Of a DNA stretch of 64,000 bases, positions 45,275 to 55,296 are shown piece by piece (within the stretch, counting starts at the first letter, position 1; each line of letters opens with the position of its first letter). Source of the DNA: Listeria rocourtiae FSL F6-920. Its GTDB lineage: Bacteria > Bacillota > Bacilli > Lactobacillales > Listeriaceae. The stretch is from positions 1 through 64,000 of the forward strand of contig NZ_AODK01000027.1 of the NCBI RefSeq assembly GCF_000525975.1, read 5' to 3'. Position numbers and translations under genes: made by a program. Below the pieces are notes generated by a model, which saw only the letters and a list, made by a program, of their open reading frames with translations, did no database searches and had not been told where the DNA came from.

Positions 45275-47448
45275 TATGCATCACCTTCCTTGTTTATTAA
45301 TGCGTGAACCATTTCTTCTAAATCGGATACTCGTTTTTCGAGTGCTTTCTTTTCGGCTTCATTTTCACGGGCATACTGCCATAGCCACATGATTGTTTTT
45401 TGCATGTCCATTGCCATCATGTCGTCTGAACGCAATTCAGGCGGTAACAATTCAGCTATAAAGCCGATTTTTTTATCAAAGCTGACATAATCACCTGTGG
45501 ATTCTTCATTGAACGCCGATTCTACATCTTGCCTTAATCGATAATTAAACACCTCTACTGTATTAATCATGTCTTTCGCTGAATATCTTTTTGCCATATC
45601 CGAATCCGTGAATTTCTCAATATCCTGCTTAATCAAAGCGCTAGACATTTGAGTAAATGATTTAGCCACATGATCTGCATACACCAATGTCGGTGTGTCC
45701 CATGATGTGTACACGATACTAGCAACTTTCCCGCCTGATGAACAACCAAGAGAGAGCCAAGCTGTCGAGTATACCAGCGGAACCTCTGCACCTGCGAATG
45801 GAGATAATCGTATAACTTTATCGGGATTAACTGCCCCCGTATTTTCATTTATCGCTTCAATCGCTAATCCTAAATCGCCATTGGTGTTCAAACTAACACG
45901 CATAGCTGGATAAAGGCTTGTATCTCGTTTTGCTGATAAATTAAACCCAGCACCTCCACCCATCCGCATTATTTCGCGATATTGTGGCGCCGGTAATGGT
46001 GGCATGAAGTCAGAGTATATTGTATTGAAATAACCTGCGGAGCCTCGAATAGTCACCCCTTCGATATTAATCGCTCGCAATGTACCTGCGCCTATAAAAT
46101 CAGCTAAAAACACACTGTCAATGCCCCATGCCGTTGTGGGTATGCTACCAATTCCGTCCTTATAAAACGCAATACCTCGCCTGTTCATCATCATAATGTT
46201 TTTAGCTGTGTTTATGTCGCCTGTGTCAAGGAAATACATTGTAGACGGTCGATACGTCGGCGCTGTTAAGATATCCCCGCCGTTTGCACCTTGGATGTCT
46301 TGTCCTAAGCGATCAAGTTCTGATGTCATCCAATCCTGCGTGGGTACTTGTTCAATAACACTCTGGATATCCTTCTTAAAGTTATCCGTGAAATCAGCCT
46401 TCACATCGCCCAGTTCAATGGATTCATAACGCTCTGTGATGACGTTAAAACGAGTACGTACAACCTTCGCCGTGATATTTATTTTTAACTTCGGATGGTA
46501 CACAGTGACTGTATCACCCAGAACAACACGTTCCAGGTTCGCGTACTTTTCGTACTCTTTCGTTTGCCACAGTGGTTCAAATTCCACTTTGACGTTCAAC
46601 GTCGGTTCATCGTTTTTCGTCTCTTTGAAATACTTTTTAGCAGCAGTACGTAATGATGCAACGTCCGTTACCGTTTCATCTTGCGAATAATCTACTTCTA
46701 AGATACGGATAAACGAATAATTATTGATATAGTCACTATCGATGTATTTTTCAGGAAGTATAATTTCTTGTTCCGCACCACTCGCATTGTTTTTAACAGC
46801 AAACGGATAAATACGAGTGATAACACTTTCCACATTGACATCCATTTCCAAGCCAGTAAGATTTTTACGATATAAAATACGGGCTACATTATCGCGCCCG
46901 CGTCGTTTTAATAATCGAATTTGGAAGTTATCACGTGCTATCTCACCGCCCCACACGTCTAAGAATGAGCCTTCTGTACCCGCAACACATTGTAGTGCGT
47001 TCTTACGTTTTAACTCGACATTGTTCTGTGTAGCTATGTCTGAATAACCGCTGAACTTCGATGTGTAAGATGTGCTTTGAAATAATTTTGCAAATGCCAC
47101 GGTCGGCGTTGTGTTCTCAACCTTCAAACTCTCAACAAAGTTACCTGCTAGATCGTTTGTGATGTGTTTTGCCTTTATAACGATCTGGCTATCAAGCATC
47201 TGTTTCACTGGATTATATGCACGGAATAACTGCGCTTTTTCGTTTGTCTGCGCATCATCTGTCTTTACCTTGAATATCGATTCTTCCCCTATTTTCGAAT
47301 ATAACCGGGACTCAATTGGATACGTTAATTCTAGTTCACATGGTCCGTTTAACGTTTCATCTACAACGGCTGATATCGTATCTTTTAATAACCCTTGCCC
47401 GTTTTTCGAAAAGTCGGTTTCTCGCTTGTCGTATAAAACTGGAATCAT
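45274..47448 (-). CDS. Tail-associated structural/endopeptidase protein (Tal/gp18-like)
   Basis: 724 residues. The N-terminal 350 residues match the phage minor structural (Tal) fold (MIPVLYDKRETDFSKNGQGL, AKHITNDLAGNFV), forming the tip of the tail; then a beta-helical region and a C-terminal coiled coil (EAEKKALEKRVSDLEEMVHAL). It overlaps Dit and the baseplate gene by one base each. Confidence 0.88.
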   Translation of the reverse strand: MIPVLYDKRETDFSKNGQGLLKDTISAVVDETLNGPCELELTYPIESRLYSKIGEESIFKVKTDDAQTNEKAQLFRAYNPVKQMLDSQIVIKAKHITNDLAGNFVESLKVENTTPTVAFAKLFQSTSYTSKFSGYSDIATQNNVELKRKNALQCVAGTEGSFLDVWGGEIARDNFQIRLLKRRGRDNVARILYRKNLTGLEMDVNVESVITRIYPFAVKNNASGAEQEIILPEKYIDSDYINNYSFIRILEVDYSQDETVTDVASLRTAAKKYFKETKNDEPTLNVKVEFEPLWQTKEYEKYANLERVVLGDTVTVYHPKLKINITAKVVRTRFNVITERYESIELGDVKADFTDNFKKDIQSVIEQVPTQDWMTSELDRLGQDIQGANGGDILTAPTYRPSTMYFLDTGDINTAKNIMMMNRRGIAFYKDGIGSIPTTAWGIDSVFLADFIGAGTLRAINIEGVTIRGSAGYFNTIYSDFMPPLPAPQYREIMRMGGGAGFNLSAKRDTSLYPAMRVSLNTNGDLGLAIEAINENTGAVNPDKVIRLSPFAGAEVPLVYSTAWLSLGCSSGGKVASIVYTSWDTPTLVYADHVAKSFTQMSSALIKQDIEKFTDSDMAKRYSAKDMINTVEVFNYRLRQDVESAFNEESTGDYVSFDKKIGFIAELLPPELRSDDMMAMDMQKTIMWLWQYARENEAEKKALEKRVSDLEEMVHALINKEGDA

Positions 47449-48155
47449 TAGAAATACCTCCAGTATGGATTGACTTCTATTTTCGTCACATTACCAATCC
47501 AATCAAAATAATTTTTGCCTTCTTCTAGTACTGGAAATTCGAGTGTCTCCATAAGGTTGTCTGCTAATACCATAGCGCCGTTCACAGTTCGAAAAGCAAC
47601 CATTGCATCACAATCTAGCTCGATGAAATCGGTTAATCCTTTAAAGATAAACACCTGGCTATTGATGTACAGTGTGATGTTTCCAGTACCGTATATCTTC
47701 ATATAAGGTTGTGAGTAAATTGTTCCTTCATTTTGAATAAAACTACCCTTTTTGATTGATACAGTTTGCGTTGTTAAATACTCGAATGGATCAAACGTGA
47801 ATGTCACATCAAAATAACCGTATTCGCGAATTGTGTTATCCGCATCACCAAATTGTACTTTCTTCATCTTTCTATACACGTGCGGATCATCAGACATAAT
47901 AAATTTACTGCCTCGCTTAAAATACGGTTTCGCGATGCGGTACGTCTGCTTAAAGTCTTTCACATCATCTAAAAAGTTGAACGGTATTTCATGGTCCACA
48001 TCATTATAGGCGTACGGTATAGTCAAACTACCGTTACGCCCTCTGATTATTTTTGTATCGATATCCTGTTCTGCTGTAACAATCTGCGGTCGTTCCGGGA
48101 TGCATAAGCCGTAATCAGAACAGGAAACGTTATCTATCAGCACGGTATACATCAT
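47448..48155 (-). CDS. Distal tail protein (Dit)
   Basis: 235 residues of the Dit family (SPP1 gp19.1-like): MMYTVLIDNVSCSDYGLCIP, the RGRNGSLTI loop and a C-terminal galectin-like part. It forms the hub between tail tube and tip. It overlaps the tape measure gene by 4 bases. Confidence 0.88.
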   Translation of the reverse strand: MMYTVLIDNVSCSDYGLCIPERPQIVTAEQDIDTKIIRGRNGSLTIPYAYNDVDHEIPFNFLDDVKDFKQTYRIAKPYFKRGSKFIMSDDPHVYRKMKKVQFGDADNTIREYGYFDVTFTFDPFEYLTTQTVSIKKGSFIQNEGTIYSQPYMKIYGTGNITLYINSQVFIFKGLTDFIELDCDAMVAFRTVNGAMVLADNLMETLEFPVLEEGKNYFDWIGNVTKIEVNPYWRYF

Positions 48156-51100
48156 GCACGACCTCCCCAGGCGGTTGTTTTCGTATTCGTGTTCTTGGTA
48201 ATGCCTTGTGTGATTTTATCGACCAATCTATTTTCATCCGCTGCGCCGTACAAATTGTTCGTCATATTAATAGTCACATTTGTATCACCAGCTTGCGCAA
48301 GCTTATTCTCCGCCATTGCCGGGAGATTGGAGAAAATGCGATTTGATACTGCATCAGCGAACGGGTCCATGCGTTTACCCATCAATGGAACAGCCGCTTC
48401 GGGTCCTTTCTCACCAATACCGATTACCGATGCTTGATTGAAGAATCCACCGTTTGCGTGCCAGTCAACGCTTAATTTTGGAACACTTGGCGGTTTCAAA
48501 CTAAACTTACCGTCTAAACTAAAATGCGGTAATTTCGGCATATCAATCTTAGGAAATTTCAACTTTAATCCGCTGAAAAAGCCTTTGATCGCATCAATTG
48601 CTCGTTTTATGCCATCTTTCGCCGCATTGATTGGTGTCATGATTGCAGTTTTAACGGCATTAAACGTGCTTGATGTAATGCTTTTGATACCATTCCACAC
48701 GTTCGAAACAGTGGATTTTACACTGTTGACGGCACTTGATACAACCGATTTAATCGAACTCCAAATGCTTGATATAGTGTTTTTTATACCATTCCACACG
48801 TTGCTAGAAATACTTTTAACTGTATTCCAAACACTATTTATTACGTTTTTAGTGGCATTTATAGCTACAGTAACGTTATTTTTTATCCTATTCCACACAG
48901 CCATAATCACACCGGCAACCGCATTCCATACGGTAGATGTTATGTTTTTTATTGTGTTTGATACAGTCCTTATCACATTGCTTACCGCATTCATTGCGCT
49001 TGTAATAACGTTTTTGATTTTATTTAAAACGCCAGCCATAAAGCTGTAAATCACATTCCAAACGTTTACAATAATCGTTTTTATTCGATTCGTTGTATTT
49101 TGGATGAAGGCAACAATCGGATCAAAAATAACATGAAAAGCATTTGATATTTTTTGCAATACACTTAAAAATACGGAAACAATCGCATTCCAAGCGGTTT
49201 GTATTGTTGTTGAAATGCTGGTCCATATACCAACCAAGAAGCTAGATACTGCATTCCACACCGTTATCGCTACCGTCTTAATACCTTCCCACAACATCGT
49301 GAAGAAACTAATGAGTGGTGTAAATATGATAGTCACAACACTAACAAGGATGTTCCATGCGCCAATGAGCAAGGATGAAATAATTGTCCAAGCGCCCATA
49401 ATTACTGTTTGAACCAATAAAAAAAATGAACGTAAATACGTTCACTAGTCCGTTCCATACAGTCATTGCTATGTTTACGATTCCTTGCCATACACCTGTT
49501 AAAAAACTAATTGTGCTATTCCACAGTGATACAGTTATATTTTTAATGCCCTCCCATATCATCGCAAAGAATTTAATAATCGGAGTCCAGAAAGCAGTTA
49601 AGATGGACCAATAAATATCCCATGCTTTTACAAAGAAGTCGGATATCGCTTGCCAACCTGCCATGAATACGTTTTTTATACCTTCCCATACGCCTGACAT
49701 GAAGTTTTTGAAGTTATCCCATTGCTTGCCAAGCCACTTTGTGATGTTCCCCCAGTTTTTAATTATCACAATAATTATGGTTATGGCAGCAACGATTAGT
49801 CCAATCCAAGCAAGAACTGTACCCCCTACCACCGCAATCGCGGCAATCGCTGGTAACAATGCAGACACAGCAACTAAAACAAGTCCCAAGATAACAATAA
49901 CATCCTTAGACGTACTAGAAAGTCCGCTAAACCATTTAGCAACTTTCTGCAAAATACTTGATAAACTATCTAATATTGGCGCTAATGTTTCGGATATCGC
50001 TGCGCCGAGCTCGCTCATTGCTAATTTTATATTGTTTAATGCTTGATCTTGCTTATCGATAGAATCTAGCGTTTCATCGAATGTGGTTGAAACCGTGCCA
50101 GACGTATTTTTTGCACTATCAGCTAAATCGTCCAAGTTCAAAGTACCGCGCTTGATAGCATCAACCATTCTTACAGCACCCTTTGTACCGAATACTTCGG
50201 AAGCGATGTTTAGTGCCTCTGTTTCACTTTTAGCTCCCTTTATTTTATCTATTGTTCCTTTCAATCCTTGTTCAAGTGTCTTACCATCTTTTGCATATAC
50301 TACTGTTGCTTTTCCTAAGCTAGATAAAGCCGCCGCGGAATCAACACCATTTTGCTCCAATTGACCGATTAAAACAGCACCTTCTTGATAAGACAATCCC
50401 ATCGCTTTAATTTGCGGTGCGCCAGATATAATTTTGTCGTTCAGATCATCCACACTCAAACCAGTTGCTTGTGCTACGGATGTTGTCGTATCTAAAACGG
50501 TACCTAAATCATCATACGATAAACCATAAGCCTCAATGCTTTTTCTAGCATTAATGGTTGAATCTGTAACGTCCGTGCCGTTAATTTCTGCATATTTCAA
50601 TAGTAGTAAAGAGTTTTTTTCTAATACGTCATCAGTGAATCCAAATTGCGTATTTAACTCACCTACAGCATCACCAATGGATTGAAAATCAAACTTGGAG
50701 TTACCAGCAATATTATTAAATACTTCGCCTAGTGCTTCACCAGCCTTACCAGTCGCACCCGTTTTGGTGATAATAGTGTCCAGTCCGTCGTCCACATCGC
50801 GGAAAGCATCGAAAGCATATTGTCCAACTTCTTTTAATTTCTCTCCAATTTCCGCCAACTGTTCCGCTGCCGCTATCATCATTCCGCCACTAAGCGTTTT
50901 ATTTAGTTTATCCATGCCCTCATCAGCATTATTTGAACTAGTTTTCAGCTCGTCCAGCTCATTTTCAAGCTTAGAAACCCCGCCTTTAGCTTGGTTTAAA
51001 GCTGTTTCCATTCGTAAAGCTTCTGTGGAATTCTCGCCATATTCCTGTTTTGTGAGTTCTAGCTGTCTTTCCATATTTTCTATTTTCTTTTCTGCTAATT

Positions 51101-51648
51101 CCGTTTGATCCGCGACATATTTTTCAGCGTGTGCTAGTTTTTCAGCTTCAGTTGCCGTATCTGCCATCGCTTGTTGTTCTAATTTAAATTCACTTGATAA
51201 TTTTTCAGTTTGTGCTTCAAGATTCTTTTGAGTATCTTCTAAATTTTTAATAGAAGAAACACGACTTTTTTTCTGCTGCTTTGGCTTCATCTAATTTCTG
51301 ACTGGTAACCCCAATCTTATTAGCCAACTGCTGTTCTGCAATCTCGGCACTACGCAATTTCGTTTCCATTGTAGCAACTTCGGTTGAGTTTTCGCCGAAC
51401 GCCGTTTTTGCTTTTTCGAGCTGGTCCGCTGTGGCTTTCGTTTTTTGTTGCGCTACATCGTATTGTTTTTGCAAACCGTTTAAATCCGCCGCTAACTTAT
51501 CCGATTCGGAACCCGTCAATTTCAGTTGTTCTTGTTCCAATTTCAACTCTTGCCGTAACTTTTTACCATCGTTATTCATTTCAGCTATTGCTTTATTAAA
51601 TTCCTGATTGAATACCTTGAACGTTATTTTAGGTTGATTATTTGCCAC
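48152..51648 (-). CDS. Tail tape measure protein (two single-base frameshifts)
   Basis: About 1165 residues after removing one base each from a T7 run (51256-51262) and an A8 run (49419-49426). N-terminal coiled coil (KLRQELKLEQEQLKLTG), a TP901-type core (GATGKAGEALGEVFNNIAG, SAAALSSLGKATVVYAKDG), membrane segments (VIVILGLVLVAVSALLPAIA) and a long series of short Trp-bearing repeats (VWNGIKNTISSIWSSIK type). It sets tail length and helps DNA entry. The joins are AAEKS-RVSSIKNLE and FTFIFL-LVQTVIMGAW. Confidence 0.88.
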
Positions 51649-51653
51649 TTATA

Positions 51654-51839
51654 TCACCTCTTTTTCTTCGCTTGTTTTTCTTCTTCATTATTAATAAATG
51701 ATTCGATTGCAGTTTTATTCTCCGCCATAATGTGGACAGTTTGAATGGGTAAATGCCAAAAATCGAAATCATTAATACCGATGATGTACACATAATAAGC
51801 ATGTAAATCCTCGACACTATCAATTTCGAATTTCGGCAT
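51654..51839 (-). CDS. Tail assembly chaperone, gpT-like downstream part
   Basis: 61 residues (MPKFEIDSVEDLHAYYVYII...), overlapping the end of the gene at 51820-52200 in the +1 frame. It has no ribosome site of its own. In long-tailed phages the second chaperone is made as a frameshift fusion (gpG/gpGT); the A8 and A6 runs at the overlap would suit that, or one run may be miscounted. Confidence 0.6.
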   Translation of the reverse strand: MPKFEIDSVEDLHAYYVYIIGINDFDFWHLPIQTVHIMAENKTAIESFINNEEEKQAKKKR

Positions 51840-52200
51840 TTTTTATTTTTTTTGCGCCCGCTTTACCTGTTTTCTTTTCGAATTTTTCTGCTAGCTTATT
51901 GCGCCCTTGTTTCGTAATAACAGCAAAATAAACAATCATATCGACTTCCATATCTAGGACGTAGGACTCCAAAAACTCATTGTATGATTTACTATCTTGC
52001 TTGCCGTTATGCTGAATATAAGCCGCGTACACTGCTTGTAAAAGTGGTAATGGACTCATATCTACTTCTTCTTTCATGAAACCTTTGAAGAACGCACCAT
52101 CAATCACACCATCGTTTTGTAAAGTAAGTAAAGTTAAACCAGAAACTGCTGTTTCCACAGTTGATGTTGATCCATCGATAAATTCAATTTGCTTTTCCAT
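51820..52200 (-). CDS. Tail assembly chaperone, gpG-like
   Basis: 126 residues, MEKQIEFIDGSTSTVETAVS, acidic, between tail tube and tape measure, the fixed place of gpG-like chaperones. It ends in the A-rich segment GKAGAKKIKNAEIRN. If one A of the A8 run is an overcall the protein would stop earlier (GKAGAKK) with the next frame in register behind it. Confidence 0.75.
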   Translation of the reverse strand: MEKQIEFIDGSTSTVETAVSGLTLLTLQNDGVIDGAFFKGFMKEEVDMSPLPLLQAVYAAYIQHNGKQDSKSYNEFLESYVLDMEVDMIVYFAVITKQGRNKLAEKFEKKTGKAGAKKIKNAEIRN

Positions 52201-52221
52201 TTTATTTTTCCTCCAATATAA

Positions 52222-52246
52222 AAAGACGGGGATTAGCCCGCCTTCT
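52222..52246 (-). terminator. Hairpin after the tail tube gene
   Basis: On the minus strand GGCGGG pairs with CCCGTC (one G-T pair) and five T residues follow. It sits between the long tail tube frame and the chaperone gene; it may reduce downstream expression after the abundant tail protein. Confidence 0.55.
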
Positions 52247-52253
52247 CGGTTTA

Positions 52254-53863
52254 TTATGTCGCTGTTACTTCTTTATAGGCTGGGAAGTAACTTCCTACTT
52301 TTGCCTCTACCTTCACAATAGCGCCTACCGTAATACCGCTGATATTACCTGTGTAGTTACCTGTTGCATCAGCAGTAAATACCGTTTTCGCTACATTGTT
52401 CACGCTAACTCTCACTTGTCCGTTGTTTTCGGTCGTACCAGATACAACACCCGTTGATGCAACAACCGGATTAATCGTAAGTTTCGGTAATTCAATGACT
52501 AAGTTACCCGGCATACCTTCAATCGTTGTTGCACCTCCTGATGATGAACCATCTAACGCTTTCACTTGATACACGGTATTAAATGTACCGGTAACATAAT
52601 TATCTCCAATCACATAAGGATTAGCCGTTGAACCGTTATTCGCATTGATGACAGTAGATGAGACAGATACAACTTTCACTGGTAAGGTTTCCATAACTGC
52701 ATTACCGCGACCATACAACAACACTTTAACCACATCGCTTGTACTTGTGATTAAGTTTTTCGCATAGTATCGATATGTGCCATCCTGATTTACCGCTACG
52801 GTAGGTTTAACCTCTCCGTTGATTTCAAGTGCAACCGATTTTGCATAGTATGCGCCTAAAATTCCTGTCATGTAGATGTTTACGACACCAGCCGCTGCGG
52901 TTCCTGTTGCAAGATACTGACTGCCTGCGTATACTCTTACGTTATTTGATGATGGTGTATTTAATGATGTTCCAGTTGCGTAGGTTGTATCTAATAAATA
53001 ACGATTCATAACTGGCGCTGGAAGCCTTGTTTTTTGGCTAACTGCTGTTGTCATTTCGCTCTCTAAACCATATTTAGTCACAGATGACACTTGAATTCCG
53101 TGTGTACTCATATAACTCAAATTATTAAGTGTATATGAGTTGGTTGTTGCTTTAACTGGGATGGTTGAACTATCTACATATACATAATAAAAAGAAGCCC
53201 CTGTTGATACGTCCCAAGTCCACGTGATACTAGTATCTGTGAAACTTGAGACTTTTAAGTTAAGGGGCTTAACTGGGAAAGACGAAATCAGCACGCGTCA
53301 TCGCTGATGTGAAATTGGTATGCCACAGTTCGACGTACTCATCAGCAGTTGCTGGTGTTAGTTCATCAATAAACGCATCGTAGTAACATTTGCGATAGTC
53401 ATCAATCATAGCTGTAAATTCGATTTCAACCTCTGCTACTTCATCCGCGCCATTTTCTACCGTGATTTTTAGACCGGTACTTGATGTACAATTTGGGAAT
53501 GCGATCAGTTTTGTAACATCTTCGAATTCGTCAATCACATCTGCGGTCAATACGAACGGTTTACTCATACTGTCTGCACCGTATGCGTACACGCCGACTT
53601 GCAACCCTTCATTAGATAAGCCATAAATATCACGCAATACAGCTACTTTAATGTGCGCTGAAATAGTCAATGTCATTTTTTTGCGGTGTGCTTCTTTTTT
53701 TTGACCTCTACACCTTCACATTTTTTTTTACTAATTCCAATAATTCCGTTTCACCTTCGACACTACCTGTACAACCAAACGGCGTACTTGCAGTATCTCC
53801 ATCAAATTTAATACCTAGGTTCGTGATGCGCGTTGCGTCAAAATCTTCAATAATTGTTGGCAT
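52254..53863 (-). CDS. tsh: Major tail (tube) protein with +1-recoded Fn3/Ig-like extension
   Basis: Begins MPTIIEDFDATRITNLGIKF at 53863. The short form (about 197 residues) ends at TAA 53269 with ADFVFPS. A +1 shift on CCC in TTT-CCC-AGT-TAA continues in the other frame for about 340 residues: an Fn3 domain (PLNLKVSSFTDTSITWTWDV) and Ig-like domains, to 52254. The extended frame has no start codon with a ribosome site near its beginning. Listeria phage PSA makes both forms of Tsh the same way. Separately, three A runs at about 53681-53739 (9, 8 and 7) must lose four bases in total to join KK-CEGVEVKK-RSTPQK-MTLTISAHIKV. Confidence 0.8.
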
Positions 53864-53865
53864 TA

Positions 53866-54288
53866 TTAATTACCTCCTAATGTTCTATTTATTTCTTCTA
53901 ATACGTCTTTTTCGAGTTGCTCTACTATTTCTGGAACTGATTCATCCAGTCCCTTTTGCATAAACCCTTGTGCGTTTTTGTTATGCGCACCGATACCTTC
54001 ATCTGGAAAAACGAGATAATTAAATGGCTTTTTACTTGTGATTTCAAAGCCTAGATTACTCGGCGTAACTTTAAAAGGACTAGCAGATTGGGCGTGTTTT
54101 TTATTCAAAACGCGACCTCGCCAGTCCTTCGATATATTAATTTTCTTTTCGATATTCTGAATAGCTAACGGTGCGCCTTTTTCTTTGAGTGATCTATTTA
54201 TTACTTCCTCGGAACGATTCGGTAATTTAGCCATCACATCAAGTAACCGGTCAACATCAGACGATTCTAATTCCCACTTAGCAGACAT
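53866..54288 (-). CDS. Phage tail-joining/HK97 gp10-like protein
   Basis: 140 residues, MSAKWELESSDVDRLLDVMA, with the segment KPFNYLVFPDEGIGAHN typical of HK97-gp10-like connector proteins between head and tail. It overlaps the next upstream gene by 11 bases. Confidence 0.8.
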   Translation of the reverse strand: MSAKWELESSDVDRLLDVMAKLPNRSEEVINRSLKEKGAPLAIQNIEKKINISKDWRGRVLNKKHAQSASPFKVTPSNLGFEITSKKPFNYLVFPDEGIGAHNKNAQGFMQKGLDESVPEIVEQLEKDVLEEINRTLGGN

Positions 54289-54685
54289 TTTTAACCGACC
54301 TTGTAAATTCGAATGTCAGTGCATCCACATACTTATCTTGTTTTCCTTTTTGTATCTGCCCTTTGTCCGATGATAAAAAGAAATATGGACCAGCGTCTGC
54401 TACACCGCCAAGCGATGTAATAATGTCAAGTTGCAAACCGTCTAAATCTGCGATTGTTTCTGCTGCAACCTGAATCGTAACAGATTGTAAAAGAGTGAAT
54501 TTTGATGTATCTGATCTTGTAAATCCACCTGTGGAAAAGATGATATATTGGTATACCTCGTCTAATTCTTCCTTTAATTCAGCTTCACTCACATTGTCTT
54601 GGAAAACTTTCAAACTTGTATCTCGTTCTAAACTCTCAATGAGATATTTATTTAGTTTTTCAAGACGCGCCTTATTTTGTTCATT
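54278..54685 (-). CDS. Phage tail terminator/minor structural protein
   Basis: About 135 residues starting MNEQNKARLEKLNKYLIESL at 54685 (overlap with the upstream stop). By position (fourth connector before the tail tube) it should be the tail terminator. Family not certain. Confidence 0.72.
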   Translation of the reverse strand, partial: NEQNKARLEKLNKYLIESLERDTSLKVFQDNVSEAELKEELDEVYQYIIFSTGGFTRSDTSKFTLLQSVTIQVAAETIADLDGLQLDIITSLGGVADAGPYFFLSSDKGQIQKGKQDKYVDALTFEFTRSVKNVC

Positions 54686-55019
54686 CATTATCATCACCCG
54701 ACTTTTCAAGGTACCAAAAAAGACGTACATTACGGTCTGGATCAATCGTAATAACGTCGTAAATGTCTGTACCTATTTTTACTTTTTGATATACCTGGGC
54801 TTCTTTTCTGTACGGTGTTTTTATTTTAAGTGTCAAATTACCACCAATGGCATTTACTAGCATATAATCCTGTTCTCGGACAGACATTTCTTGATAGAAT
54901 AGCTTCCCCTGCACCGCAAAAATATCTTCGGAACGCTTTCTATTGTCATCCCTAACAGTCTTTAATGCACCATAGTATAAAACGCCGTCATTAAAATAAT
55001 CATGGTTGACTTTCTGCAT
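54681..55019 (-). CDS. Phage head closure/head-tail joining protein
   Basis: About 112 residues from MQKVNHDYFNDGVLYYGALK, with the YQKVKIGTDIYDVITIDPDR segment usual in gp16-like stoppers. ATG 55019 is chosen because residues further upstream overlap the preceding gene in an unlikely frame. Confidence 0.75.
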   Translation of the reverse strand: MQKVNHDYFNDGVLYYGALKTVRDDNRKRSEDIFAVQGKLFYQEMSVREQDYMLVNAIGGNLTLKIKTPYRKEAQVYQKVKIGTDIYDVITIDPDRNVRLFWYLEKSGDDNE

Positions 55020-55296
55020 CAGCAACCGCCACCTTAAACTGCAAGCTTTGAATTTGTCCCAAAAAGTTTTCTTGGAAATATTCAAATGCGTTATTATGTG
55101 CATACCGTGTACCATCGAAAAGTAGTTGTTTCGCTTCATCTTCTTCAACAAAAGTGAAGGACGTACCGGTTACTCGCTCCATGTACGCCCCTACTCTATT
55201 AATGATGTTTTTTAGTCGTTTATCCTCTGTGGTGTCGTCCCATGTAATGCGGAGATAATCTTTTACTTCTTGTAACAATTCATCAGATACCGTCAT
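55000..55296 (-). CDS. Phage head-tail connector (gp6/gp15-like)
   Basis: About 98 residues: MTVSDELLQEVKDYLRITWD, with the KRLKNIINRVGAYMERV helix found in adaptor proteins that sit on the portal. Its start lies inside the recoded 3' extension of the capsid gene. Confidence 0.8.
   Translation of the reverse strand: MTVSDELLQEVKDYLRITWDDTTEDKRLKNIINRVGAYMERVTGTSFTFVEEDEAKQLLFDGTRYAHNNAFEYFQENFLGQIQSLQFKVAVADAESQP

Noticed and set aside
52254-53294. Independent gene for the Fn3/Ig-like phage protein
   Set aside because: No ribosome site near its first ATG; the frame is reached by a +1 slip at CCC in the tail tube gene, as known for PSA.
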